Assembly (NCBI GenBank): GCA_963663495.1
Contig: OY760427.1
Coordinates: forward strand, 1,860,001-1,924,000
Source: G963663495 sp963663495
Lineage (GTDB): Bacteria > Bacteroidota > Rhodothermia > Rhodothermales > Bin80
Length of the DNA: 64,000 bases
Direction: 5' to 3'
Shown here: one piece after another, positions 36,039-45,491 of the stretch
How the letters are laid out: each line of letters starts with the position of its first letter
How positions within the stretch are numbered: the stretch's first letter is position 1
Notes under the pieces: model-generated
Seen by the model: only the letters and a program-made list of their open reading frames with translations
The model's database searches: none
Told to the model about the DNA's origin: nothing
Made by a program: the position numbers and the translations under genes

Positions 36039-38204
36039 CTAGTACGACAGCAGCCCCCGAGCGGAGCGAAGGATGTCCTCTTCCTGCGGCAGAACGGCGT
36101 ACTCAAGCGGAACAGAAAACGGGACATAACTGAATTTGCCTGCCACGCGTCGCACGGGGCTGTCAAGGTGTTCAAACGCCTTGTCGGCAATCTGTGCACT
36201 GATTTCGGCACCAAAGCCACCAAACTCATGGTCCTCGTACGCTACCAGCACGCGGTTTGTCCGCTTTACCGATTCCAGGATGGTATCAACGTCAAGCGGC
36301 ACCATGGTACGCAAGTCAATCACCTCTATTTCGGCGCCGTCCTGCTTGGAAATCTGGTTGGCCACCTGCAGGCATTTATGCACCAGGAGGCCGTACGTCA
36401 CAATGGTTAAGTCTCGTCCGGCTCGCCGAACAGCAGCTCTACCCAAGGGTAGCACATAGTTCTCGTCCGGCTCGGCTGACCTTGCACTGGTGCTGCGATA
36501 GAGTGCCTTGTGCTCAAGGAACAGCACGGGATCGTGTCCGCGGATCGCCGATTTCAGCAAGCCTTTGGCATCGGCCGCCGTTGATGGCATGGCTACGTGG
36601 AGCCCGGGAATGTGGCTGAAGAAGCTCTCTATGTTCTGGGAATGGCACAACCCGCCATGGATATACCCTCCGCAAGGGGCGCGGACCACCATGGGGCATG
36701 ACCAGCGGTTGTTGGAACGATACCGTACAGTAGCAACCTGGTTGCGCAGTTGCTGCATGGCGGGCCAGATATAATCAGCGAATTGTATCTCTACGACGGG
36801 TTTGTAGCCGGCTGCGCTAAGGCCGACGGCTGTTCCCACTATGGATGCCTCGGCCAAGGGTGTGTTGAAGCAGCGGTCAGGGCCGTAGGTAGTGGTTAGG
36901 TTGCGCGTTGCTGTAAAGACACCGCCTTTTTCTCCCGCGACATCTTCGCCGAACACCAGCACGCGGTGGTCGTGTCTCATTTCTTCACGGAGCGCGTGAT
37001 TGATGGCATCAACCATAACCACGGGTTGGCCGGTTTCAGGCGGATCCGCTGATGGCAGCATGCGTGCTCCTTCGAAGAACACATGGCTGGTGGCCGTTGC
37101 AGGATCAGGATCCGGCATCCGTTCCACTGATGTGGCTTCCTCATCTACCTTCGCGTGAATGTCGCTGCGCATCCGCAGGATCTCATCGGGTGTCAGCACG
37201 CCGGCGTCCGTCAGCGAAACTTCCAGCCTTGCGATGGGATCGCGCTTCTGTTCCTGAAGAAGTTCTTCCTGCGGGCGATACTTCAGGTGATTGTCGGACG
37301 ATGAATGGGGAAGAAGGCGCACCACGTCAGCCACGAGGCATACGGGCCCCGCGCCAGAGCGCAGATGCCGGATTGCCGCCCTTGCAACTGCATAGGACTT
37401 AAAGAAATCGGTACCATCAACGCGAAGACGTGTCAGCCCTTCGTAGCCCGCTGCCAGTTTATGTGGTGTGCCGCCGGCCGTCTGGTCTATTGCATGGACG
37501 GATATGGCATACTTGTTGTCCTGGACCAGAAATAGTACGGGAGCCTGCGTCAGCGCGGCCCAGTTGAGTGCTTCGTGAAATGATCCCTGTGATGTGGCAC
37601 CATCGCCTCCGCAGCAAACCACAAAAGCATCGCTCCGCTGTCGACGGATTGCCATCGCGAAGCCGAGGCCAGGCAACCACTGCGACCCTACGGAGGACGC
37701 AGGCGTAAATATGTTCTTGTCAGGGTGACTAAAATGGGACGGCATCTGCCTCCCGCCAGAATTCGGACCGTCGGCTTTGGCCAGATGATCCATTAGTGAC
37801 TCTGTGACCGTCTGCCCCAAAGTGAGCGCTAAGGCTAAGTCCCGGTAATAGGGGACAAACCAGTCATGCCCCGGACTGGATTGCATTCCGACCGCTATCT
37901 GGATGGCCTCATGGCCGCTGCAGCCAACATGAAAATTACCCTTCCCCTGCTTTAGCAGCGTAAGCATCTTCTCGTCCAGTCTCCTTGCGACGAGCATCGT
38001 CCGGAACGCTCGCACAAGCGTTCCGGGATCAAAGTCGCGCACGCTTAGAGCCTCTACGTCAAGGTCGGCGGGTCCGATCGTAGCCAGATGGGGGCTGCCA
38101 TCCTCTTCTATTCCCGAGTATAGATGGTTCCCGTTCGCGCTCTCAATCCCTACATCCAATCCGTGGCCATTTCCGTGCTGATCAGGAAATCCAGTATCCG
38201 CCAT
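36039..38204 (-). CDS. Fused 2-oxoacid (branched-chain type) dehydrogenase E1 alpha-beta subunit
   Basis: One 721-residue chain carries both E1 subunits. The alpha half (about 50-370) has the thiamine-diphosphate motif GGDGATSQGSFHEALNWAAL…NKYAIS and GCSGHEAIQIAVGM. The beta half (about 390-721) starts VVMVDAINHALREEM with FGEDVAGEKGG, FNTPLAEASIVG and EIQFADYIWPAMQQL. E1 decarboxylates 2-oxoacids and acylates the lipoyl E2. Such alpha-beta fusions are known in Bacteroidota relatives and are usually assigned to branched-chain or acetoin-type complexes. No E2 or E3 gene is nearby. An SGNH hydrolase follows downstream. Confidence 0.9.
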   Translation of the reverse strand: MADTGFPDQHGNGHGLDVGIESANGNHLYSGIEEDGSPHLATIGPADLDVEALSVRDFDPGTLVRAFRTMLVARRLDEKMLTLLKQGKGNFHVGCSGHEAIQIAVGMQSSPGHDWFVPYYRDLALALTLGQTVTESLMDHLAKADGPNSGGRQMPSHFSHPDKNIFTPASSVGSQWLPGLGFAMAIRRQRSDAFVVCCGGDGATSQGSFHEALNWAALTQAPVLFLVQDNKYAISVHAIDQTAGGTPHKLAAGYEGLTRLRVDGTDFFKSYAVARAAIRHLRSGAGPVCLVADVVRLLPHSSSDNHLKYRPQEELLQEQKRDPIARLEVSLTDAGVLTPDEILRMRSDIHAKVDEEATSVERMPDPDPATATSHVFFEGARMLPSADPPETGQPVVMVDAINHALREEMRHDHRVLVFGEDVAGEKGGVFTATRNLTTTYGPDRCFNTPLAEASIVGTAVGLSAAGYKPVVEIQFADYIWPAMQQLRNQVATVRYRSNNRWSCPMVVRAPCGGYIHGGLCHSQNIESFFSHIPGLHVAMPSTAADAKGLLKSAIRGHDPVLFLEHKALYRSTSARSAEPDENYVLPLGRAAVRRAGRDLTIVTYGLLVHKCLQVANQISKQDGAEIEVIDLRTMVPLDVDTILESVKRTNRVLVAYEDHEFGGFGAEISAQIADKAFEHLDSPVRRVAGKFSYVPFSVPLEYAVLPQEEDILRSARGLLSY

Positions 38205-38394
38205 ACAGGACAGTTCTCTTTATCAGTGGTAACGTTGTTGGAGCAAGTGCACTCTACACCTGGCTCGGCAAGATACGCAATCGTAACAACAATCGTGATC
38301 AAGGCACTATTTGTGTATCCGTACGGTGAAGTACATGGGTAAAGCGGGCTTAGCATTGGTGCGCTAGGCTAACTGGCAAGGATATAGCGGGTGG

Positions 38395-39062
38395 ATGTCC
38401 CGTAATATGAAGCAAGAACCAAGCACATATTTCCGCGAGCCGTGCGCGGTCACTCGTGAGGGTGGACGTGAAGTGTTGGTAGCGGCGCAAATGGCCAGGG
38501 ATATTGAGCAACGAAAGATGTGTCGTTCGGGTCGCCGAGATTATCGGTGCGGTCGAAGGCAATATGTTCGTCATCGTTATGGTGAGAGGGCGGACAGGCC
38601 CGCGGTGTCTAAGCCCCCATGGACGTATGTACATATCCTGCCGGGACCTGGGAGATCTTTTCAACGCCCAGTGCCAAGGGCGGGGCCGCCGAAGCGTAGG
38701 CGAAATGCTGATCGGAGGATGTACGTTGAAGAGAGGTCCGATGCGATGATAGTAGCGATGAAGCTGGTGAACAAAGCATGGAAGACCATGTGGCGGAGTT
38801 GGTGGAGCGAAGCGTCGCACCCGAGGGGAAACCGTAGTTCCCGGCATGCACTGGACGCAGAACCAGGATCGTATGCAACATGGCACGCACTGGACACAGA
38901 GCCAGGTACGTGTGCCAGGGGAAGGTGCGGTTACGGCAACGGACTGGTTTGCTGGTCTGTTAACGTCATGCGCGGTGGCGCGACCCAAGGGAAGAGCCGG
39001 ATGCGTTAGCGCGCACGTCTGGATCTGTCCGGGGGGCCCGGGCGACTCGGGTCCCTACCGGT
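38395..39062 (+). ncRNA. Group II intron remnant with domains V and VI
   Basis: The 3' part is diagnostic. Domain V (38994-39025) begins GAGCCGGATGCG and closes CGCACGTCTGGATC, matching the bacterial consensus with its catalytic AGC. Domain VI (39026-39062) is a GGGCCCGGG…TCGGGTCCC hairpin ending CCCTACC, with a candidate branch-point A. Upstream, a frame with LVERSVAPEG then a stop resembles the N-terminal region of intron-encoded reverse transcriptases, but most of the ORF is missing. The 5' limit is uncertain. The IS66 transposase remnant starts directly at the intron's 3' end. Confidence 0.65.
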
Positions 39063-39863
39063 ATGAAGGAAGGGAAGAAAAACGAAGGAAAGACGCATCG
39101 CGGCTATCTTTTGGGTATACCTGGCACCGCGGGGCCGAAGGTGGTGATGATGGATTACAGCCCGAGCCGTGCGCGCGCTGGACCGTGGGAATTCTTGCGC
39201 GGATATAGAGGGGCGATGCAAACCGACGGGTATGTGGTGTACGATGCGTTTGGTACGCGGGGCGGGATAACGCTGTTTGGATGTATGGCGCATGCGCGTC
39301 GCAAGTTTTATGACTGCAGGAAAAAGGAGCCCAAGAAGGTGCGCCATGTAATGGAGGAAATCCGGCAGTTGTATACGATAGAGCTTGGGTTGCGTAAGGA
39401 GGGAGCTGGTCCGGCTCGGCGTGTGGAGGTACGACAGGAGGAGGCACGGCCGGTGCTGGAGAAGTTGAAGCCATGGCTTGAGGAGAGTAGTGAGCACCGG
39501 CCGAGTACGGGATGGGATGAGGCTGTGGGATACATGCTCAACAGGTGGGAGAAGCTGGCTTGTTACCTGGAAGACGGGAAGGTTGAGATTGATAACAATC
39601 TGGTCGAAAATCAGATGAGGGCGATCGCGCTTGGCAGAAAGAATCATCTGTTTGCGGGATCGCATGCGGCAGCGCAGCGGTCCGCAGTGCTGTACGCACT
39701 TCTTGCCACATGCAAGCTGCAATCGGTAAACCCGATTGAATGGCTTACCGAAGTACTACGCAGGCTTCCGACATATCCTGCCGAACGCATGGCTGAACTT
39801 TTGCCCCATCACTGGAAACCTAGGCAGGAATCGCAGAAAGCTACCGTCAAGAAAGCGGGATAG
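39063..39863 (+). pseudogene. IS66-family transposase TnpC, C-terminal remnant
   Basis: About 266 residues match the catalytic C-terminal half of TnpC: GKTHRGYLLG, MQTDGYVVYDAF, CMAHARRKFYDC and the DNNLVENQMRAIALGRKNH block with the last acidic residue. It ends LPHHWKP. The N-terminal half, including the DET catalytic segment, is absent. The point of loss coincides with the 3' end of the group II intron remnant. tnpA and tnpB partners of IS66 are also missing. Confidence 0.85.
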
Positions 39864-40050
39864 GAGCCCCTAACCAGGCGCGCCCGGGTTATCAGATAGA
39901 TCCGTGTACTAGTCTGCGAACGCGCCGCCAGGTACTTGACTCCTGCACGCCCAACCGACGCCAGCCTATTTAACCTTCGGATCGCAGCCTAACTTACTCT
40001 AATTGAGAGAGTAAATGCCTCGTTTATAATGTACTTCACCGGACGGATAC

Positions 40051-41493
40051 CTATTTGTCTTTTGTTAGCTTGAGGTTAAACCAGAATCGCGAGCCGCGGC
40101 CGATCTCACTTTCGGCATGGATCGTTTCCCCGTGGGCTTGCACAATCTGTTTAACGATTGACAGTCCCAGGCCGCTGCCGCCGCTCCTCCGCGTACGCGC
40201 CGGGTCTACACGATAGAAGCGTTCGAAAATCCGATGGAGATGCTTCGGCTCGATGCCTGGGCCACAGTCGGAAACTTCAATGCGGGCCTTGCCATCCTGA
40301 TGCCGACACGCGCAGGTTATCGGCCCCGTTTTACCGTAGACCAATGCGTTTTCCACCAGATTATCCAGTGCGCGCCGGATCCTGTCGGTATCTGCAAAGA
40401 CTTTCGCGGGCATGACATCCGCTTCCAGCACAATGCCGCGCTCTTTCGCTTCTTGTTGCTTGGATTCGATTACTTCACGGATCAGGTCATCAATATTAAA
40501 CACGGACGGGCGAAGCAGGTCTTCGCGGTACTCCAGTTGCGCGATATCAATGAGGTTTGTGAAGAGATTGCTCAGGCGCCGAAGGTTGAGCAGGGCTTTC
40601 TTGGCATACGACGCCCGCCTGAATTTCTCCATATCGGGATTCTTTAGCGCTTCCAGGTAGCCGCCGATGGCAAAAATGGGGTTACGTACTTCGTGCGATA
40701 CATTGCCAATGAAGTCATTCTGCATGCTTGCGAGTTTCTCCAGATCTACGATTTTTTCCTGATACCTTTTGGACATTTGATTCAGGTACTCTGCAAGGTC
40801 CTGGATCTCTGCTGCTCGCGTATGGACGCGAATGCGCGTTACATACTGGCCGCGGGCAATGCTGTCCGCACTGCGTTGGATTGCGCGCAGGGGTTTGGTT
40901 ACCTTGCCGGACGCGATCCAGCTGCCCACCAGCGCCAGAATTAAGGCTGTAAACATTGCGAGCAGCAAGGTCCGTTGCATGGTTCTCACAATATCATGGA
41001 TGGGGTCCTCGGGTTGTACAATCAGCGCCCAATGTTCTGCCTGCGTCATCGTATCCGCTGTTACCGCCAAGGATCGGCCGTCTTTCGTGCGCTGCCGGAC
41101 GAAGTAGGGCTGCTTCTGGATCAGGATGGCTTCCCTGGCAGCTAACCTGGTCTCAATTCCTGGCTGATATTCCTCGATCCCGCCGTGCCAGATCGTGGAG
41201 TCGCCCCGCATGATGGCCACATAGTATCCTGCCATGCGGATGTAGCTTGCCTGCAGGTCCATGTCTTTGATATCAGAGCCGCTCGCGAGGTTTGTTTCGC
41301 GAACGCGATCTATTGCTGCCATGTTGGTGGCTTTGGTTGATTCTTCAACCTCGCCGCGAAGAACGAACATCACGTATACACTCGTGCCTGCCACAACTAT
41401 TCCAACGAGCAGACAAAATGTGAGGAACATCCATGTGCGGGTCTGCGCCCGCGGCGGAAAAATTCGACGCCATATCCACGCCACGATCCCCAT
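40051..41493 (-). CDS. Membrane sensor histidine kinase
   Basis: The 480-residue kinase has TM1 (about 22-44), a periplasmic sensor loop (about 45-172), TM2 (about 174-194) and a HAMP linker. The HisKA dimerisation domain has the phospho-acceptor His267 in VSHEVRNP, and the HATPase domain has NLVENALVYGK, SDCGPGIEP and GSGLGLSIVKQI. It acts with the OmpR-type regulator upstream (41678-42403); a 184-nt gap separates them. The signal sensed cannot be inferred from the sequence. Confidence 0.92.
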   Translation of the reverse strand: MGIVAWIWRRIFPPRAQTRTWMFLTFCLLVGIVVAGTSVYVMFVLRGEVEESTKATNMAAIDRVRETNLASGSDIKDMDLQASYIRMAGYYVAIMRGDSTIWHGGIEEYQPGIETRLAAREAILIQKQPYFVRQRTKDGRSLAVTADTMTQAEHWALIVQPEDPIHDIVRTMQRTLLLAMFTALILALVGSWIASGKVTKPLRAIQRSADSIARGQYVTRIRVHTRAAEIQDLAEYLNQMSKRYQEKIVDLEKLASMQNDFIGNVSHEVRNPIFAIGGYLEALKNPDMEKFRRASYAKKALLNLRRLSNLFTNLIDIAQLEYREDLLRPSVFNIDDLIREVIESKQQEAKERGIVLEADVMPAKVFADTDRIRRALDNLVENALVYGKTGPITCACRHQDGKARIEVSDCGPGIEPKHLHRIFERFYRVDPARTRRSGGSGLGLSIVKQIVQAHGETIHAESEIGRGSRFWFNLKLTKDK

Positions 41494-41677
41494 AGCGCTT
41501 GCCTACGTCAAATAGTGCGGATGCAGTGTACCGGGCCTGCCGCGAAGACGTTTATGCACCTCACCGAATGCGGTCACTAGGCCATCCGCGGGCGTCCAGA
41601 TCCTGCGCACCATCGCGGGTCTTTGCGAAGGTTTCGGCATCCGCGAGCTTGTGTGTAAAACACGCAACGGATACGAG

Positions 41678-42403
41678 TTATGAGCTGCCGTCCGCTTTTT
41701 CGTCCATCAATGGAACGTATCGGTAGCCTATGCTGCGCACGGTCTCAACGCAGTGGGCTTGTTGCCCGAGTTTCTCACGCAAATTCTTGATATGGGCATC
41801 CACGGTGCGCTCAGTTACCATCATGGCGTCTTTCCAGATTGTTTCCAGCAGCTCGGTTCGTCGGTAGGCCTTGTTTGAGTGGCGCACTAGATACCGCAGC
41901 AACTGAAACTCTGTGAGGGTCAGTCCCAAGTCTTTATCATCCAGCGTGGCGCGGTATTCATCCTCATAGATTGCCAGCCCGCCGCTGCGAGTGACTCTAC
42001 TTTCCTCATAGCCTGCTCTCCTCAATAATGCCCTGATGTGTGCTACCAGAACCTCTGGTGTGACAGGCTTGGTGAGGTAGTCATCTCCGCCAAGCATCAA
42101 CCCTCGTATCTGATCCTCCTGTTCCACCTTCGCGCTTAGGAAGATGATGGGGACGTACTCGGTATCTGCTCTTGAGCGCAATCGTCTGCACACTTCAAAG
42201 CCATTTAGCCCGGGAAGCATAATGTCCAGCACGATTAAGTTCGTGTCAGGCCGCGCCATTCTTAAGGCGTCCTCGCCGTCATATGCCCGATCCACATCAA
42301 AGCCTTCCTTCTCAAGAAAATGGCTTACGATCTCTACAACATCTTCATCATCGTCGACTACCAGAATATTGAGGTCGGAAGGATTCTTCGTATGGGCGGG
42401 CAT
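41678..42403 (-). CDS. OmpR/PhoB-family response regulator
   Basis: The 241-residue protein has a receiver domain: acidic pocket VVDDDED, phospho-acceptor Asp60 in LIVLDIMLPG, and Lys112 in YLTKPVT. A winged-helix DNA-binding domain follows (LTLTEFQLLRYLVRH … RTVDAHIKNLREKLG … IRSIGYRYV-like VRSIGYRYV). It is transcribed before the sensor kinase on the same strand, the usual order for a PhoB/PhoR-like pair. Targets are unknown. Confidence 0.93.
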   Translation of the reverse strand: MPAHTKNPSDLNILVVDDDEDVVEIVSHFLEKEGFDVDRAYDGEDALRMARPDTNLIVLDIMLPGLNGFEVCRRLRSRADTEYVPIIFLSAKVEQEDQIRGLMLGGDDYLTKPVTPEVLVAHIRALLRRAGYEESRVTRSGGLAIYEDEYRATLDDKDLGLTLTEFQLLRYLVRHSNKAYRRTELLETIWKDAMMVTERTVDAHIKNLREKLGQQAHCVETVRSIGYRYVPLMDEKADGSS

Positions 42404-42687
42404 CAGCAGCAGATTGTTATTGTGATCACGGGGTACGACACGGTATGTGGTGATATCGTGTCGTGCATGAACTATTTGTTAGGAAGCAGGGTCCGGGAAC
42501 CAATGTAGGAGCATATTTGGTTTGTTGCAGAAGGGTAGGACGACTGGGATTGTTGGATATTCTCGGGGTTTATATACCTTAGAGTACCCCAGACTATGAA
42601 CCCTTGGCTTGATAGAGGTACGGACACAATGGGACGGAACGCCATTCCATCCCATTGCTTACCACAACATCAACTGAACTTGATGCC

Positions 42688-44112
42688 ATGCCCGTAAGGG
42701 GTTGTAACAAGTATGCCCGCGTTTGTTCTGTCCATAGAACAATTGAATACCGGCTGCTTCCGGGGAGCAAGAGCAATGCGAATAAGCTAGGCGCGATTGC
42801 TGGTGCTTGCAGGTTCGTGTGGAACGCCATACTGGCGCAGTGCATCCAGGAATACAAACAGGCAAGGGAGTCGCCATCCGTGAAGTACTTCTTCCCTCTT
42901 GGAAAACGGTTTAAAGAAGGGAATTATATTGCTGAGTACCCACGCGTTTTGGCACCCGTCATTTTGCGCTGTGGTGGTGTAGTCAGGATGGCATGCGCCA
43001 GTTTTTCACAATCAGTTCCCGCTTTTCGCGAAAAACCTGCAATTATTTCGAAAACCTCAGCAAATGGGTACTCAGCTATATAACTCCCTTAATGAACTAC
43101 GAGATCGCACGGAGTGGCTACCGAAGTACTCGTTCAGCGTGGTGCGCACCACGCTGAAGTACCAGGCCGACGCATGGAAGGCTTGCTTCAATCAAGGTAG
43201 GGGTAAACCGAAGTTCAAAGCCAAATACAGAAGCCATCCATCATTCACCATTCCTGAAGCGATCAAGATCAAGGATGGACGGTTGTTCATCCCTAAGCTT
43301 GGATACCTGAAGATTCGACGTAAAGGAGGCAACCCGTATCCAGATGGGGTTCCTGTAAAAGCCGTGATTCTGCAACGGGTGGGCAAATGGTATGCCTGCA
43401 TATGCTACAGGACTGAAGCACCTGAGATAGAAGACAATGGCGTTGCCACAGGGATAGACCGTAACTGCGGACAGGTTGCCGCCGTCTCCACCGATGGCAA
43501 GCGCGAGATTATACGGCAACCGGACGGTAAGCGTAAGACGGCAGGATGGCACCGGTATCAACGGAAATCAGCCCGACAGCAGAAAGGATCCAACCGCAGA
43601 TATCGCACTAAGAAGCGACTCCAGAAAGCTCACCGAGCGATTGCGATGACCCGCAGGGATACCAGTCACCAAGCAAGCCGGAGGATCGCGAACCGCTCTT
43701 CTACGGTTGTGCTGGAAGATCTTAATGTCGTGGCGATGACTTCATCCGCCAAAGGGACTGTTAACAATCCAGGCAAGAATGTCGCCCGGAAGGCAGGGCT
43801 GAACCGTAGCATTAATGCCACCGGATAGGGGCAGTTAGACGGGATGCTGCAGTACAAATGCCGGGAAGTGCTCAAGATCCCAGCCCCTTACACGAGTCAG
43901 GACTGCAACAAGTGCGGTCGCCGGGACAAAGCGAATAGATTGACCCAAAGTAAATTCAAGTGTGTCTTATGAGGACACACCGAAAATGCGGACCTTAACG
44001 CTGCCGCAAACATATTGGCCTCCGGGATTGGGGCAACTGCACGGCGAGGGGCGTTCGGGTTACCGACCCCATTGATCTGTGAAATTGATACGCGAGGGTA
44101 CTCACGTATATA
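42688..44112 (+). pseudogene. tnpB: tnpB (IS605 OrfB family), disrupted
   Basis: The N-terminus (VHRTIEYRLLPGSKSNANKL) runs to GKRFKE, where a 170-bp MITE is inserted. The protein resumes at LRDRTEWLPKYSFSVVRTTL and continues through GIDRNCGQVAAVS (catalytic Asp) and VVLEDLNVVAM (Glu). A TAG replaces the Trp of TGWGQ (about 43826), and a TGA lies in the zinc ribbon (about 43970). The last segment, NADLNAAANILASGIG, is still legible. The gene is inactive for several independent reasons. Confidence 0.88.
42919..43088 (+). mobile_element. 170-bp MITE nested in tnpB copy 4
   Basis: The element runs from GGGAATTATATTGCTGAG to CTCAGCTATATAACTCCC. It is flanked by TTAAAGAA (42911-42918) and TTAATGAA (43089-43096), an 8-bp duplication with one mismatch. 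It is nearly identical to the MITE at 17230-17399 in inverted orientation. Deleting it with one flank restores the tnpB frame GKRFKELRDR. Confidence 0.9.
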
Positions 44113-44184
44113 ATTCCCATATTTGTCTGTATATCCGCAGTCCTGCGGATCCTATATTGACCCCACGTCAGACGCATCGTTGTC

Positions 44185-45483
44185 TTGTATTGCTCGGATC
44201 TGATATTGAAAGGAGCCTCGCTGGTTGATCCTCGCGCGGAGGGTGGAAGGCATGCGGATGTTCGGATCAATGGCGGGGAGATAACGGAAATCGGCGAGGA
44301 CCTGGAATGCGGGGAAGTGCAAAGTTACGACGCCTCTTCTTGCATGGTATCACCCGGATGGATGGACATGCATGTGCATCTTCGTGAACCGGGATTTGAG
44401 TATAAGGAAACCATTGCTTCGGGTTGCGAGGCAGCGGCAGCGGGCGGATTCACGGCCGTGGCATGCATGCCAAACACGGATCCACCGATCCACACACGCG
44501 ATGTGGTAGAGTTCATCCTACGACGGGCAGAGGGGTTGCCGGTGGATGTCTATCCGGTAGCCTGTGTGTCAAAAGGTCGCGTGGGTACGGAGCTCGTGGA
44601 GATGGGCCAGCTGGCTGAGGGAGGGGCTGTCGCCTTCAGTGATGACGGGTCTCCTGTCCAGGATAGTGGACTAATGCGCAGGGCCCTTGAGTACGCCGGG
44701 ATGCTGGGCCTGCCTGTGATTAATCACATGGAGGACCTCACAGCTGGGCCCAAGGGCTACATGAATGAGGGTCTGATGTCTACTAGACTTGGGGTCCTCC
44801 CGGTGCCGGCGCTGTCTGAGGAGTTGATGATCGCACGCGACCTGCTGTTGGCCGAATTTGTGGGGGCTCACCTGCATGTGGCACATATCTCAACGGCGCT
44901 AAGCGTAGACCTTGTGCGGACGGCGAAGGCGCGTGGTATCCAGGTAACGACCGAGGTTTGTCCGCATCACTTCAGCCTCACCGACAAGGAGGTTCACCGT
45001 TCCGGGTTTTGTTCGGACACCAAGATGCATCCTCCGCTTCGTACGCAGAGGGATGTGGAGGGGATAATGGAAGGCTTGGCTGACGGGACGATTGATGCCA
45101 TCTGTACGGATCATGCTCCGCACGCGTCATACGAGAAGGACGTAGAGTTCTCTGCAGCGCCGGACGGGATAATCGGCTTGGAGTCAGCATGGGGGTTAAC
45201 TGTGGGAAACCTGATAGATCCCGGAATCCTTACGTTATCCCAGGCTCTACACAAGCTGTGCGTAGCACCCAGGCAAATCCTTGGTTGTCCGGTACCCCGG
45301 ATTGAGGTGGGGGAACCAGCGAATCTGACTGTATTTGATACCGCCACGGAGTGGACATTTGACCGGCGGTCGGTGTTTTCCAAGAGTCGGAATTCTCCAT
45401 TCCTGGGCACCGGTATGAAGGGACGCGTATGGGCTATCTACAACAAGGGGCAATTCAGGCAATTTGTGCCGCCGGACGCATGA
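44185..45483 (+). CDS. pyrC: Dihydroorotase
   Basis: Dihydroorotase closes the pyrimidine ring of carbamoyl-aspartate. The 432-residue product is of the class-I type. It has the metal-binding HxH in GWMDMHVHLREPG (His63, His65), the PNTDPP motif, CPHHFSLTD, and the Asp-His catalytic segment CTDHAPHA. The C-terminus carries the amidohydrolase closing strand GEPANLTVFD. The start is TTG 44185, followed by CSDLILKGASLVDP, which fits the family N-terminus. A strong hairpin follows the stop codon. Confidence 0.92.
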   Translation: MYCSDLILKGASLVDPRAEGGRHADVRINGGEITEIGEDLECGEVQSYDASSCMVSPGWMDMHVHLREPGFEYKETIASGCEAAAAGGFTAVACMPNTDPPIHTRDVVEFILRRAEGLPVDVYPVACVSKGRVGTELVEMGQLAEGGAVAFSDDGSPVQDSGLMRRALEYAGMLGLPVINHMEDLTAGPKGYMNEGLMSTRLGVLPVPALSEELMIARDLLLAEFVGAHLHVAHISTALSVDLVRTAKARGIQVTTEVCPHHFSLTDKEVHRSGFCSDTKMHPPLRTQRDVEGIMEGLADGTIDAICTDHAPHASYEKDVEFSAAPDGIIGLESAWGLTVGNLIDPGILTLSQALHKLCVAPRQILGCPVPRIEVGEPANLTVFDTATEWTFDRRSVFSKSRNSPFLGTGMKGRVWAIYNKGQFRQFVPPDA

Positions 45484-45491
45484 GGGTTGTG

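Larger units (their letters stand above)
42565..44118 (+). mobile_element. Decayed TnpB element, copy 4, split by a MITE
   Basis: The left end, GGGGTTTATATACC followed by AGAGTACCCC, pairs with the right end GGGTACTCACGTATATAATTCCC as an imperfect terminal inverted repeat. The flanks ATATTCTC (42557-42564) and ATATTTGT (44119-44126) may be an eroded 8-bp duplication. Unlike copies 1-3 it has no MITE-type left arm, so it shows the simpler TnpB-only form. A complete MITE lies inside its coding region instead. Its tnpB is a more distant relative of the other three copies. Confidence 0.75.

Noticed and set aside
38350..39009. Long overlapping frames on both strands between the E1 gene and the IS66 remnant, one with an Arg-rich stretch recalling the RRxRR region of IscB-type nucleases
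   Set aside because: The composition is unlike protein, the Arg-rich part does not keep IscB order or the HNH motifs, and the 3' end is a clear group II intron domain V/VI.
39994..40014. TTACTCT…AGAGTAA hairpin downstream of the sensor kinase as an intrinsic terminator
   Set aside because: The 7-bp stem is A/T-rich with no T-run in either direction, so support is too weak.
42541..42580. CATATTTG near 42507 as the left target repeat of TnpB element copy 4
   Set aside because: It matches the right flank by eight bases, but no terminal repeat lies next to it; the GGGGTTTATATACC end at 42565 fits the family better.
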